Assembly: GCA_963836195.1 (NCBI GenBank)
Contig: CAWIIX010000033.1
Coordinates: forward strand, 806,001 to 870,000
Source: Trebonia sp963836195
GTDB lineage: Bacteria; Actinomycetota; Actinomycetes; Streptosporangiales; Streptosporangiaceae
Reading direction: 5' to 3'
DNA length: 64,000 bases
Shown: piece after piece, positions 8,262 to 17,001 of the stretch
Layout: every line of letters starts with the position of its first letter
Numbering within the stretch: position 1 is the stretch's first letter
Notes under the pieces: generated by a model
What the model saw: the letters and a program-made list of their open reading frames with translations, nothing else
The model's database searches: none
What the model was told of the DNA's origin: nothing
Translations under genes and position numbers: made by a program

Positions 8262-10394
8262 GTGAGATACCTAGTGCTTGGCTGCGGGGCAATCGGCGGG
8301 ACCGTCGCGGCCGGACTCGTCCGGGACGGCCACGAGGTCCTGGCCTGCGACGCCGACCCGGCGGTGGTCGCGGCGATCAATGCCGACGGGCTGCGCATCG
8401 AAGGGCCGGTCGAGCAGTTCACCGCCCGCCCGCACGCGATCGGCCCGGGCGCACTGCCCGACAGGATCGACTTCCCGGTCCTGGTGGCCTGCAAGCAGCA
8501 CCACACGGCCGCTGCCGCCGCGCTGCTCGCCGGCCGGCTCGCGGGCGAGGCGTTCGTCGTCTCGCTGCAGAACGGGCTGCCCTCGCCCGCGCTGGCCGCC
8601 GCGGCGGGATCAGGCCGGGTGGTCCAGGCGTGCGTCAATTTCGGTGCCGACGTGGTCGCGCCGGGCGTGGTGATGCGCGGCAACCGGGGCACCTTCAAGA
8701 TCGGGGAGATCGACGGGACCCCGTCCGCGCGGATCCACGCGCTGGCCGCCGATATCGCCGACGCGGAGGCGACGACGGAGGTCATGGGGTTCGTCTGGGG
8801 CAAGGAGGCCTACGGCGCGACGCTGTTCGCGACCGCCGTCAGCGACCTGGCGATCCACGAGGTGTTCGACGACCCCGCCTACCACCCGCTGCTCCTCGCG
8901 GTCGCCAGGGAAGTGCTCCGGCAGGCGCCGGTGCGGCCGTTGCCGCTTGACGGATTCGACCCGGACGACCTGCCGGGATCGCTGCCGCGGCTCGCGGACT
9001 TCAACCGGCGGTCGGCCAAGTCGCACTCGGGGATCTACCGCGACCTGGCAATCCGCCGCCGCAAGACCGAAACCGAGGCGATCCTCGGCCCGCTCCGCGG
9101 ATTCCTGATCAGGCGGATCGCAGAGCTGATCGCCGCGATCGAGGCGGGAACGAGGACCTGCTGCCAGGAGAACCTGGACCTGCTCGCCGCCTACGAGCGG
9201 CTCGACCGGCTGGGACGCCCGCTCAACGCCGTGGTCTCGGTCGCAGGCGCGCCGCGCCGGGCTGCGGCGGGTCCCCTGTCCGGGCGGCCCGTCGTGGTCA
9301 AGGACATCATCGCGGTCGCCGGGCTGCCGACCAGGTGCGGCAGCCCGGCGACCAGTAACGCGCCTGCGACCGAGGACGCAGCGCTGGTCGGCCGGCTCCG
9401 CGCGGCGGGCGCGGAGGTGTTCGCCACCGCGCAGTGCCTGGAGTTCGCCGCCGGCTTCGCCAACCCCCGGGTCGGGGACACCCGTAACCCGCGCGATCCG
9501 GCCCGGACCTCGGGCGGCTCATCGGGCGGGTCGGCCGCGCTGGTCGCCGCGGGCGTCTGCGACCTGGCGATCGGCACCGACACCGGCGGCTCGATCCGCA
9601 TCCCCGCCGCCTACTGCGGCGTCGTGGGCCTCAAGCCGACGTACGGCCTCGTACCGACGGACGGGGTGTTCCCGCTGTCGCCGAGCCTGGACCACGCGGG
9701 GACGCTCACCGCGACGGCCGCCGACAGCATTGCCCTGCTGCAAGCCATCGCGGACCCCCGGCCGGCCCCGCCCGCTGTCGGCGTTCCGGTCATCGGCGTG
9801 CTGTCGGCCCAGCTCGCCGACCCGTCCGTGACGCCGGAGGTGCGCGAGGCGGTGCGGGCCGCGCTCGACCGGCTCGCGGCCGCTGGCTGGCAGCTGCGCG
9901 AGGTCAAGCCCCCGTGGCTGGAGGAACCGCAGCGCTGGGAGGAGGCGCTGACCGTCATCGTCGCCCGCGAGGCGGTCGCGTCCCACGCGGGCCGGGACAC
10001 CAGCCAGGACGCCGAGGGAACGCGCGCCCTGCTGGCGTACGGCGCCGTGGTCACGCCGGAGCAGTACGCGAGCGCCCGGGCGGCCCAGGCCGAGCTGTCG
10101 GCGGCGGTCGAGGAGACGCTGGCCGGCGTCGATGCACTCGCCGGGCCGACCGTCGGCTACTGCGCGCCCGAGCAGGACCCGCCGTTCGGTGTCGGCGACG
10201 ACAACGCCGAGGGCCGCTTCACCGGCCCGTACAACCTGACCGGCCATCCGGCCGTGTCGATTCCCGTGCCGGTCCGCGGTCTCCCGGTGGGGCTGCAACT
10301 CGCCGGGCGCCGCGACGGTGACCTGGCCCTGCTCGAGCTCGCCGCCGCCGCGCAGCGGCTGCTGACCGTCAGTGGAAGCGGGACGGCGGCGTAA
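8262..10394 (+). CDS. Fusion of ketopantoate-reductase-like and amidase-signature domains
   Basis: 710 residues in one frame from GTG 8262. Residues 1 to about 305 form a PanE/ApbA-like dehydrogenase: cofactor loop LGCGAIGG, conserved Lys in VACKQHH, and the SLQNGLPS segment. From about residue 310 it is an amidase-signature hydrolase with the Ser-cisSer-Lys triad: Lys347 in VVVKDII, Ser420/421 in GGSSGGS and Ser444 in GTDTGGS. PanE-like proteins and amidases are usually separate. The join falls where the PanE C-terminal helix (RRIAELIAAIEAGTR) meets an amidase N-terminus, and the usual PanE loop before that helix looks shortened. It is divergent from the transporter operon and may act on the same substrate. 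Confidence 0.85.
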   Translation: MRYLVLGCGAIGGTVAAGLVRDGHEVLACDADPAVVAAINADGLRIEGPVEQFTARPHAIGPGALPDRIDFPVLVACKQHHTAAAAALLAGRLAGEAFVVSLQNGLPSPALAAAAGSGRVVQACVNFGADVVAPGVVMRGNRGTFKIGEIDGTPSARIHALAADIADAEATTEVMGFVWGKEAYGATLFATAVSDLAIHEVFDDPAYHPLLLAVAREVLRQAPVRPLPLDGFDPDDLPGSLPRLADFNRRSAKSHSGIYRDLAIRRRKTETEAILGPLRGFLIRRIAELIAAIEAGTRTCCQENLDLLAAYERLDRLGRPLNAVVSVAGAPRRAAAGPLSGRPVVVKDIIAVAGLPTRCGSPATSNAPATEDAALVGRLRAAGAEVFATAQCLEFAAGFANPRVGDTRNPRDPARTSGGSSGGSAALVAAGVCDLAIGTDTGGSIRIPAAYCGVVGLKPTYGLVPTDGVFPLSPSLDHAGTLTATAADSIALLQAIADPRPAPPAVGVPVIGVLSAQLADPSVTPEVREAVRAALDRLAAAGWQLREVKPPWLEEPQRWEEALTVIVAREAVASHAGRDTSQDAEGTRALLAYGAVVTPEQYASARAAQAELSAAVEETLAGVDALAGPTVGYCAPEQDPPFGVGDDNAEGRFTGPYNLTGHPAVSIPVPVRGLPVGLQLAGRRDGDLALLELAAAAQRLLTVSGSGTAA

Positions 10395-11261
10395 CGCCTT
10401 GAGCGGCGCGACGGTCTTGGCGGTGGCCCGGGTGGTGCTCCGGGTGGAGGTCTGCGTGGTGGTCCGCTTGGCGGGCGAGCGGCGGCGCTTGAGCCGGGCG
10501 TAGATGATCGGCTGCTTCCCGTCGCCCGGGCTGCGGCGGTCGGTCTCGAACAGCGTGGTCGCGGTGATCAGGTCGCTCAGCTTCCGGTACCCGTAGCTCC
10601 GAGGGTCGAAGTCCGGTCGCTGGTTGGTGATGATGTTCCCGACTCCGGCCAGCGGGGCCCAGCCGTCGTCGTCCGACGCCGCCTCGAGCGCATTACGCAG
10701 GAACGTCACCAGCGAGACGTCGTTCTTGAGCTCAGCCGCCGTGGCCGGCTTGCGCCGGGGCGCCCGGACCGAGGCGCCCGGAGCGGGGGCGGCGTCATTC
10801 TCGTCGTCGTCGCTGTCGTCGAAGGTCAGGTTCTCGATGTAGATGAACTTGTCGCACGCGGCGACGAACGGCTTGGGGGTCTTCCGCTCCCCGAACCCGT
10901 ACACGGTCAGCGCGGACTCCCGCAGCCGGGCGGCGAGCCGGGTGAAGTCACTGTCGCTTGACACGATGCAGAACCCGTCGAACCGCCCCGAGTAGAGCAG
11001 GTCCATCGCGTCGATCACCATCGCCGCGTCGGTCGCGTTCTTGCCCCTGGTGTAGGCGAACTGCTGGATCGGCTGGATGGACTGCGACAGCAGTTGGTCC
11101 TTCCACCCCCTCAGCTGCGGCGCCGTCCAGTCGCCGTACGCCCGCTTGACGTGCGCGGTGCCGTACTTGGCAACCTCGGCGAGCAGCCCCTCGGTGATCG
11201 ACGGCTGCGCGTTGTCGGCGTCGATCAGCACCGCAAGCCTGGTCGAATTTTCGCTGGCCAT
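10369..11261 (-). CDS. NYN-domain RNase-like protein with OST-HTH/LOTUS domain; stop apparently lost by frameshift
   Basis: The N-terminal NYN (PIN-like) domain shows LAVLIDADNAQPS, then GKNATDAAMVIDAMDLLYS and FCIVSSDSDFTRL, giving the acidic metal-binding residues of this nuclease fold. After an acidic linker (DDSDDDENDAA) comes an OST-HTH/LOTUS-like domain (about residues 175-260) and a basic Arg/Thr tail. As given, the frame continues antisense through the amidase gene to 9519, adding about 290 Arg/Gly-rich residues that look spurious. One missing base near 10391-10396 would end the protein at a TGA at 10369-10371. ATG 11261 was chosen; GTG 11270 is also possible. NYN-OST-HTH proteins are thought to bind and cleave RNA. 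Confidence 0.8.
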
Positions 11262-11325
11262 GCCCGCCACGCTATCTCACCGGCCCGCGCCGCGAACTCC
11301 CCGGCCACAAACCAAAACCAAACCC

Positions 11326-11343
11326 GTCATTTCGAACGGACCG
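11326..11343 (+). repeat. Copy 1 of dispersed intergenic repeat (core TCGAACGGNCC)
   Basis: GTCATTTCGAACGGACCG, preceded by an A/C-rich stretch (ACCAAAACCAAACCC). It lies between the helicase 3' end and the NYN gene 5' end. It matches the copy at 42258 in 17 of 18 positions. Other copies are at 23365, 27856 (reverse strand) and 63055. Confidence 0.6.
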
Positions 11344-11372
11344 CCCCTGCGCCCGCGCCGCAACCGCGCCTC

Positions 11373-14177
11373 TCATCGGGTGGACAGGCCAGCCCAGTGC
11401 GCTTCGGCCTTGTCAAGCTCCTGCCGAATGCGCCGGTACTCTCCGCTTTCGGTCGTCCGCAGCCGGAGCAGGGGCATCTGGTGCGTGCGCAGGATTTCGT
11501 CCTTGTCCGCGTCCCGAACCAGCTGGTCCGGCTTGTTCTCGTGGAAGGCGAAGCCGTCGACCTCGATGGCCAGCAGCGGCTGGTTGGTGACCCGGTTGTA
11601 GACGACGAAGTCAACCGACGCCCGATGTTTCACGTAGGCCGTCTGCTCGGGGGTCAGCCCGCTGAGATCGGGCAGTAGGTGCTGCAGCAGCACTTGACAG
11701 CTCACGGTCAGGTGCGCGTAGCGCTGCTCGGCGAGGATCTCGTGCAACACGGTCCAGATGATGTCCTCGGACGGGTATCTCAGCTCCCTCCGCAGCCGGG
11801 CGGCGAGCGGTTCGAGTCGGCGTGAGTAGTCGCGGTAGAGCAAGTCGAACACGGAGATCACCGTGCTCTCGGGCACCTCTTCACCAGGGCGCTGGTAGCG
11901 GATATAGCCGACCAGGTCCCGGATGTGGCGGCTGCGGGGCAGCATGTCGGAGTTGGTCACCAGGATGAATCGTTGAATTGCGCGCGAGACGGCGACGTTG
12001 ACCAGTTGGGGATCGTCGGCGAACGGGAGGCCGGTACGGCCGCGCCAGCTCTCGTCCAGGACGGTCGACAAGATGATCACCCGCTGCTGCCTGCCCTGAA
12101 ATTTGTGGACGGTATCGGCCTGGATCCGATCGAGTACGTGAGCGGCCTTGTCCGCCTGGTGCCGGTAGGGCGCGATGATACCGATGTCGGCTTCCGGAAT
12201 CCCTCGGCAGTACTGCGGGATGACTTCCTCGACGATGACGTCGATCTCGCGCTGGTTCGAGCGTCCCCCTTCGCGGTGCTGCCGCATGTGGTTGCCCTCG
12301 GCCGTGCGCACGACGATCACGGGCCGCTCTCCGTCGTTGCTGGTGCTAGTGCTGGTGTACGGGATGAGCTCGCCGTCGTAGAACTTCTTGTTGCAGAACC
12401 CGATGATGGCCGGGTCGCACCGGTAGTGTTCGCACAGCAGCGTGCGCGGAAGACCGGCCCCGTATACGTCGGACAGCCCGGCCAGCAGGTTGTGCTGGCA
12501 GTTATAGGTGGGCGCGGGCGGCACCAGCCCGTTGGCGGCGTCAATCGGGATCGGCGGCAACTGCCGCTGATCCCCGACCACGACGACGTTGCGGGCACAC
12601 GACATCGCCAGCCCGGCCAGCGGGAGGTTGAGCTGCGAGGCCTCATCGATGATGAGGTAGTCGAGCAGATGCCCGGCGGCGATGCTGCCCCGGAGCGAAT
12701 GACAGGTGCTGAGCAGCGCCGGGTAGTCCCGGATGAACGCTCTGAACGTCTTACCCAGTCGATAGGAGTTCGCCTCGTAACGGGTACCCGAGGACTCCTG
12801 GTACCGCGTCGCGAGCTCGGCCGACAGGAACTGAACCGACAGCTGCTGATGCTGCTGGCAGAGCTGGTTGAAATCCGCTCGCTTGAGCTCGCCCTCGAGC
12901 CGGTTGATGTCCGACTTAAGCTCGGCGATGCGCTTCTTGTAGTACTCCAGTTGCAGTCGGAGCACGACGTCGGTGTCAGTCGGGTCAAGCGCCCGCACTG
13001 ACCCGTACCTGAAGTACTTCCTTATCCGCCGTAGCGGCCCCGGCCGCAGGCCGGCCAGCTCCGCCTCGCTCTCGGCCAGGTAGTCGAGAATCTGGCCGGC
13101 CGAGCGGTTCAGCAGCGTAAGACCTTCCAGATCGGGGAGCTCATCCCGGCGCAGATGCTCGTCAAAGTGCCGCAACTCCAGTTGGTAGGCGTCGAGTTCC
13201 TGCCGTCGCTCGGCGCGGGTGCGCTCGGCGCTCTGCAGCCCGCGCAGGCGTCGGTCCAGTTCAGTCAGCTGCCCCGGGTCCGGCCGTTCCTGCGGGTGGG
13301 CCAGCAACTGCGCGACCTGGCTGTTACGGGCGGCCTGCCCCGCGAAAAATGCCTCGCGCTTTTCCTTACGCCCGAGGTTCGCGATCATATGCGCGAAGCC
13401 AAGCTCATCGAGTTTGTCCCGGACATTGTCGACGGCGGTGTTGCCGAACGAGACAATGCCGACCGTCTTGTGCTGCACCGCGACGATGTTGGCGATCAGG
13501 TTCAGGATCGTCTCGGTCTTCCCGGTCCCCGGCGGTCCCTCGATGACCGACATCGAACTGGTCAGCGCCTTCTCCACCGCCGCGCGCTGGCTGAGGTTGC
13601 AGCGAAACGGAAAAATGGGACTGATGTCCAGGGCCCGCGACTCGATCGGCGTACCGTTCAGGAAAGCTGTGAGCACGCTCTCCGGGTGGACGAAGTCGAG
13701 CGTGTCGTATCCGCGTCGCAGCGGATCGTCCCGGGGAAGCCCGGATACGACGGCGCCCCAGTAGCGCAGCGGACCGGCAACCTTCTGAGACTGAGTTGCA
13801 GAAGTGACGACGCGGACCCGAGAAGCCGGGTAGGTGCTATAACCTTCGCCGGCCTGCTTGCTGTAGAAGACTCGAGACCATCCCGTATCGGCGCTGGGGA
13901 AGGTCAGGACTTCGGTCGCAGTTCTCCAGATGTTCCCGTCTACTTCTGCGCATTCGCCTTCCGCCAGTGCTCTCCGTTGAGGATGACGGAGAATCATCAC
14001 CCGATCCCGCGCGAACGGATAGCGTATCTCACTATTGGTGAATACGATTTCGACTTGCTGGCCCGTGGTCCGTATCTCCGCTACGTCTTTCGCCTCAAAC
14101 TGATTGGTCACGCGATTGCGGATCAGAACCGCCATATTCCGGGGATTGACCACGCCACCGCCTCGGTCGACACTCAT
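11373..14177 (-). CDS. Superfamily 1 (UPF1-like) helicase with C-terminal restriction-endonuclease-like domain
   Basis: About 934 residues. Walker A is GPPGTGKTE, Walker B/DEAD-equivalent LIIDEASQ, and motif III VVVGDQRQLPP; the second RecA domain carries VHKFQGRQQRVIILS and the final VNVAVSRA motif of AAA_11/AAA_12 helicases. A charged, coiled-coil-like insertion sits between the two cores. The last 150 residues (SVDFVVYNR, AIEVDGFAFHE, then a Lys/Asp-rich DADKDEIL) resemble DUF2726-type PD-(D/E)xK nucleases. The start is uncertain: ATG 14177 is chosen, but a downstream GTG at the VVNPRNMAVL segment is possible. Helicase-nuclease fusions like this are often found in defence islands; that role is inferred. 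Confidence 0.85.
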   Translation of the reverse strand: MSVDRGGGVVNPRNMAVLIRNRVTNQFEAKDVAEIRTTGQQVEIVFTNSEIRYPFARDRVMILRHPQRRALAEGECAEVDGNIWRTATEVLTFPSADTGWSRVFYSKQAGEGYSTYPASRVRVVTSATQSQKVAGPLRYWGAVVSGLPRDDPLRRGYDTLDFVHPESVLTAFLNGTPIESRALDISPIFPFRCNLSQRAAVEKALTSSMSVIEGPPGTGKTETILNLIANIVAVQHKTVGIVSFGNTAVDNVRDKLDELGFAHMIANLGRKEKREAFFAGQAARNSQVAQLLAHPQERPDPGQLTELDRRLRGLQSAERTRAERRQELDAYQLELRHFDEHLRRDELPDLEGLTLLNRSAGQILDYLAESEAELAGLRPGPLRRIRKYFRYGSVRALDPTDTDVVLRLQLEYYKKRIAELKSDINRLEGELKRADFNQLCQQHQQLSVQFLSAELATRYQESSGTRYEANSYRLGKTFRAFIRDYPALLSTCHSLRGSIAAGHLLDYLIIDEASQLNLPLAGLAMSCARNVVVVGDQRQLPPIPIDAANGLVPPAPTYNCQHNLLAGLSDVYGAGLPRTLLCEHYRCDPAIIGFCNKKFYDGELIPYTSTSTSNDGERPVIVVRTAEGNHMRQHREGGRSNQREIDVIVEEVIPQYCRGIPEADIGIIAPYRHQADKAAHVLDRIQADTVHKFQGRQQRVIILSTVLDESWRGRTGLPFADDPQLVNVAVSRAIQRFILVTNSDMLPRSRHIRDLVGYIRYQRPGEEVPESTVISVFDLLYRDYSRRLEPLAARLRRELRYPSEDIIWTVLHEILAEQRYAHLTVSCQVLLQHLLPDLSGLTPEQTAYVKHRASVDFVVYNRVTNQPLLAIEVDGFAFHENKPDQLVRDADKDEILRTHQMPLLRLRTTESGEYRRIRQELDKAEAHWAGLSTR

Positions 14178-14308
14178 CGTAATTGTACGAGCGCAAACCG
14201 TGACACACAAGAAATTGATCGTGGATAGGGGGCAACTGCGCGATCCCATATGTCTCATTGGAATCGGTGTCACCACTACTACCCGCGTACCGCATGTTCG
14301 CCGTGATG

Positions 14309-14364
14309 ATCGCGAAGCATTTTATTATCGCGAAGGATTTATGTGCCTATAGGACAATTATCCT
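14309..14364. promoter_or_regulatory. AT-rich promoter region with direct repeat and imperfect palindrome
   Basis: Within otherwise GC-rich DNA, 14290-14400 upstream of the helicase gene is strikingly AT-rich. It holds the nonamer ATCGCGAAG twice (14309-14317 and 14327-14335, an 18-base period) and the imperfect palindrome AGGACAATTATCCT (14351-14364). This looks like a regulated promoter, or DNA that arrived with the helicase gene. No cognate regulator is identified. Confidence 0.4.
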
Positions 14365-14485
14365 ACGTGATAATAAAAGCCTTCCTGATCATGGGGGACG
14401 GAAGGAGGCGACCCTGTGACGCCGCACGGTTTGCGCGGCTGCTGTGACCGGAGAGCCTCGGATCGCGGCGCTCACGGCGGCTCCG

Positions 14486-15133
14486 CTAAGGGTGGGGGAG
14501 CAGTTCCGCCAGCTGTCCGGCCGACATCGACGGCGTGGCGCTGAGCGGGCCGGGCGCGCGCAGGCCGGCCAGGTGGATGTCGAGGAAGCGCTGCCAGGTG
14601 CCCGGCGCGACCTCGTCGGCGGTCTCGGTCAGCCCGCGCATCCCCCAGACCAGCGACATCACGTCGCCGACGGTCACGCCCGGGTTGAGCGTGCCGGCGG
14701 CCAGCGCGCGGCTGGTGAGCTCCTGGACCGCGGCGCGGATCTCGCGGGCGTCGGCGCTGTCGGAACTCCGCTCGAGCAGCAGGTGCGCGTACTTGGCGTG
14801 CGCGGCGAACAGCGCCCCGAGCCCGCGCAGGAACCGCTCGAGACCCTCGCCGCCCGGGCGCGCGAGCGCCAGCCTGGCCTCGGCCAGCGCCTCGGCCATG
14901 GACAGCCGGACGAGCTCGTCGATCAGCGCGTCCTTGTTGGCGAAGCGCCGGTACACGGTGCCCACGCCGACCCCGGCCCGGGCCGCGATCTCCTCCATGC
15001 TGGCGTCGGCGCCGGACTCGCCGAGCACCTCGCGGGCCGCGTTGAGGACCCGGTGGTAGTTGCGGACCGCGTCCCGCCGCCCCGGTGGGGACGAGATCCC
15101 GGCCGGGTCACTGGTCACCGGCTCGCTGCCCAC
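14486..15133 (-). CDS. TetR family transcriptional regulator
   Basis: 215 residues. The N-terminal helix-turn-helix is MEEIAARAGVGVGTVYRRFA, followed by KDALIDELV, a very typical TetR layout, then an all-helical ligand-binding domain. The gene starts 10 bases after the stop of the DHA2 efflux gene, in the same direction, so regulator and pump form one operon. Two near-identical palindromes upstream of the pump (16653-16672 and 16683-16706) are its probable operators. The ligand is probably a substrate of the pump. Confidence 0.92.
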   Translation of the reverse strand: MGSEPVTSDPAGISSPPGRRDAVRNYHRVLNAAREVLGESGADASMEEIAARAGVGVGTVYRRFANKDALIDELVRLSMAEALAEARLALARPGGEGLERFLRGLGALFAAHAKYAHLLLERSSDSADAREIRAAVQELTSRALAAGTLNPGVTVGDVMSLVWGMRGLTETADEVAPGTWQRFLDIHLAGLRAPGPLSATPSMSAGQLAELLPHP

Positions 15134-15143
15134 CGGCCCTCCC

Positions 15144-16634
15144 TCATTCGCCCCGCTCGCTGGTCACCGTCTCCCCGGCGGCGCTCTCGGCGGTCACCGC
15201 GTCACCGGCCATGGCCAGCGTACCGACGGCCGCCTTGTCGTTGGCCGCCCGGCCGGGCCTGCGCTGCGACGGGATGAGCGCGCCGGCCAGCGCCGCCACC
15301 ACCAGGACGGCGGCCATAACGCCGAACCCGGTCGTGTAGCCCGATCCGGTCGGCAGCCCGGAAGGCTCCAGCTTGGCGGTCACGATGCTGGCCATCACGG
15401 CGGCGCCGATGCTGCCGCCGATCGTCCGGATGTTGGCGTTCATACCGGTGGCAGCGCCGGTCTGCTCGGCCGGGACGGCGGACACGACGTTGGCCGACAT
15501 CGCCGAGAAGGCCAGCCCGAAGCCGACGCCGAGGATGCCGGTGGCGACGTAGATCTCCCACTCTTGCGAGTGCGCGAAGGCGAACATCGTCATCGACGCG
15601 CAGCCGATCAGGCAGCCCGCGACCACCAGCACCTTGCCGCCGTAGCGCCGGGTGAGCGAGCCGGCGTACAGGCCCGCCGCGAACATGGTGACCCCCGAGG
15701 GCAGCAGCATGAGGCCCGAGCTGGTGATGCTGGCGCCGAACCCGTAGCCGGCCGAGGACGGGGTCTGCACGAACTCGGGCAGGAACGCGAACATCGCGTA
15801 CAGGCCGACGCCGATCAGCAGCGCGACCAGGTTGTTGGTCCACACCGCCGGCAGCCGCATCATCTTCATGTCGATCAGCGGGGAGGTCGCCCGCAGCTCG
15901 GACCAGACCCAGACGGCGGCGAGGACCACCGCTCCGGCCAGCATCCCTAGCACCGTGGCGGAGCCCCAGCCCCAGTCCGACGCCTCGCTCAGCGGCACCA
16001 GCAGGAGCACCAGCCAGCCGGACATCAGGACGGCTGGCAGCCAGCTGATCGTGCCCGGGCTCCGCACGGGGGACTGCGGGACGAGCAGCACCGCCGCGAC
16101 GGTCGCGATCACCGTGACGATGGCCGGCAGCCAGAACAGCCAGCGCCAGTTGAGCGCGTTCACGATCGGCCCCGCCAGCACGATGCCGAGGCTGCCGCCG
16201 ACCGCGAGCAGCGCCGCTAGGACGCCGACGGTCCCGGCCACCTTGTCGGCCGGGAACTCGTCGCGGATAATGCCGAAGCCCACCGGCAGCATCCCGCCCG
16301 CCAGCCCTTGAATCGCCCGCGCGATGATCATCACCGCGAGGTTGGGCGCCACCGCCGCCAGCACCGAGCCGACCGCGAGGGCGACCAGCGTGGCCACGAA
16401 GACCCACTTCTTGCCGTAGATGTCCCCGACCCGGCCCAGGATCGGGGTCATCACCGAGGCCGACAGCAAGTAGGCGGTGAGCACCCAGGTCACCGCGCTC
16501 TGCGAGGTGTGCAGCTCGGCCTGAATCGTGCTCAGGACCGGGATCACCATCGACTGCAGGAGCGAGAACGCGCCGATGCCGATCACCAGTGTCGCGAACG
16601 TCACCCGATAGTTCGATCGGCGCGCGATCTCCAT
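15144..16634 (-). CDS. MFS transporter, DHA2 (14-helix) drug efflux family
   Basis: 496 residues from ATG 16634, preceded by GGAGGG at ideal spacing; the frame is open upstream but that part is not protein-like. The sequence shows about 14 hydrophobic segments. Diagnostic pieces are WVLTAYLLSASVMTPILGRV (motif C/A region of DHA2 pumps), GDIYGKKW, and RAIQGLAGGMLPVGFGIIRD. Such pumps export drugs or antiseptics using the proton gradient. The TetR gene lies directly downstream in the same operon and two operators lie in its promoter, so it is probably repressed until an inducer is present. Confidence 0.92.
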   Translation of the reverse strand: MEIARRSNYRVTFATLVIGIGAFSLLQSMVIPVLSTIQAELHTSQSAVTWVLTAYLLSASVMTPILGRVGDIYGKKWVFVATLVALAVGSVLAAVAPNLAVMIIARAIQGLAGGMLPVGFGIIRDEFPADKVAGTVGVLAALLAVGGSLGIVLAGPIVNALNWRWLFWLPAIVTVIATVAAVLLVPQSPVRSPGTISWLPAVLMSGWLVLLLVPLSEASDWGWGSATVLGMLAGAVVLAAVWVWSELRATSPLIDMKMMRLPAVWTNNLVALLIGVGLYAMFAFLPEFVQTPSSAGYGFGASITSSGLMLLPSGVTMFAAGLYAGSLTRRYGGKVLVVAGCLIGCASMTMFAFAHSQEWEIYVATGILGVGFGLAFSAMSANVVSAVPAEQTGAATGMNANIRTIGGSIGAAVMASIVTAKLEPSGLPTGSGYTTGFGVMAAVLVVAALAGALIPSQRRPGRAANDKAAVGTLAMAGDAVTAESAAGETVTSERGE

Positions 16635-16652
16635 GCCAGGCCCTCCAGTCAA

Positions 16653-16672
16653 ACCGGAATCATTATTCCGGT
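16653..16672. promoter_or_regulatory. Palindromic operator O1 of the TetR/DHA2 operon
   Basis: ACCGGAAT-catt-ATTCCGGT: perfect eight-base arms with a four-base centre, 18 bases upstream of the pump start codon. It shares CGGAAT-N4-ATTCCG with the second site. The position between start codon and upstream promoter suits repression by the TetR protein encoded in the same operon. Confidence 0.75.
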
Positions 16673-16682
16673 ACAGCATACC

Positions 16683-16706
16683 GTAGCGGAATAGGCATTC
16701 CGCTAC
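16683..16706. promoter_or_regulatory. Palindromic operator O2 of the TetR/DHA2 operon
   Basis: GTAGCGGAAT-aggc-ATTCCGCTAC: perfect ten-base arms with a four-base centre. Its centre is 32 bases from that of O1, about three helical turns, so two TetR dimers could bind on one DNA face. On the minus strand a TATGCT between the two sites could serve as a -10 element. Confidence 0.75.
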
Positions 16707-16725
16707 CTGGCCTACTGATCTTCGG

Positions 16726-16830
16726 CTAGAAGCTGCGGCCGACGAGGCCGGCGGCCTGGGCGAGGAACTTGGAGCGGCGGGCGAAGGCCCGGGCGATGTC
16801 GCGCTCGGCAAGCCGCGCGGCGCGGGCCAC
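16726..16830 (-). pseudogene. Possible C-terminal gene fragment (34 codons)
   Basis: A GTG-started frame encoding a helical, Arg/Ala-rich peptide (ARLAERDIARAFARRSKF and then AGLVGRSF) ending in TAG, with a TAG also just upstream. The composition looks like the C-terminus of a real protein rather than random frame, but nothing upstream continues it and I cannot assign a family. It lies between the DHA2 promoter and the next MFS gene. Confidence 0.25.
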
Positions 16831-17001
16831 GGCAGGCGCGGATGCTGCCTAATTCGACTAAGGGACATATTTCGTTCATATTCCGTTCATCTGTAGGTCG
16901 GCGGAGAGTTTCACGGGCTGCGTAACTTGAGCGGCGCGGGTGACGTGAGCTACCCGGCCGGACGTCGCACCGACCGGCAGCTTTTACGCGAGATGACGGG
17001 A

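Noticed and set aside
9519..10368. Continuation of the NYN-protein frame as a real C-terminal domain
   Set aside because: This stretch is exactly antisense to the conserved amidase core and is Arg/Gly-rich. A lost stop is far more likely than a genuine 290-residue domain.
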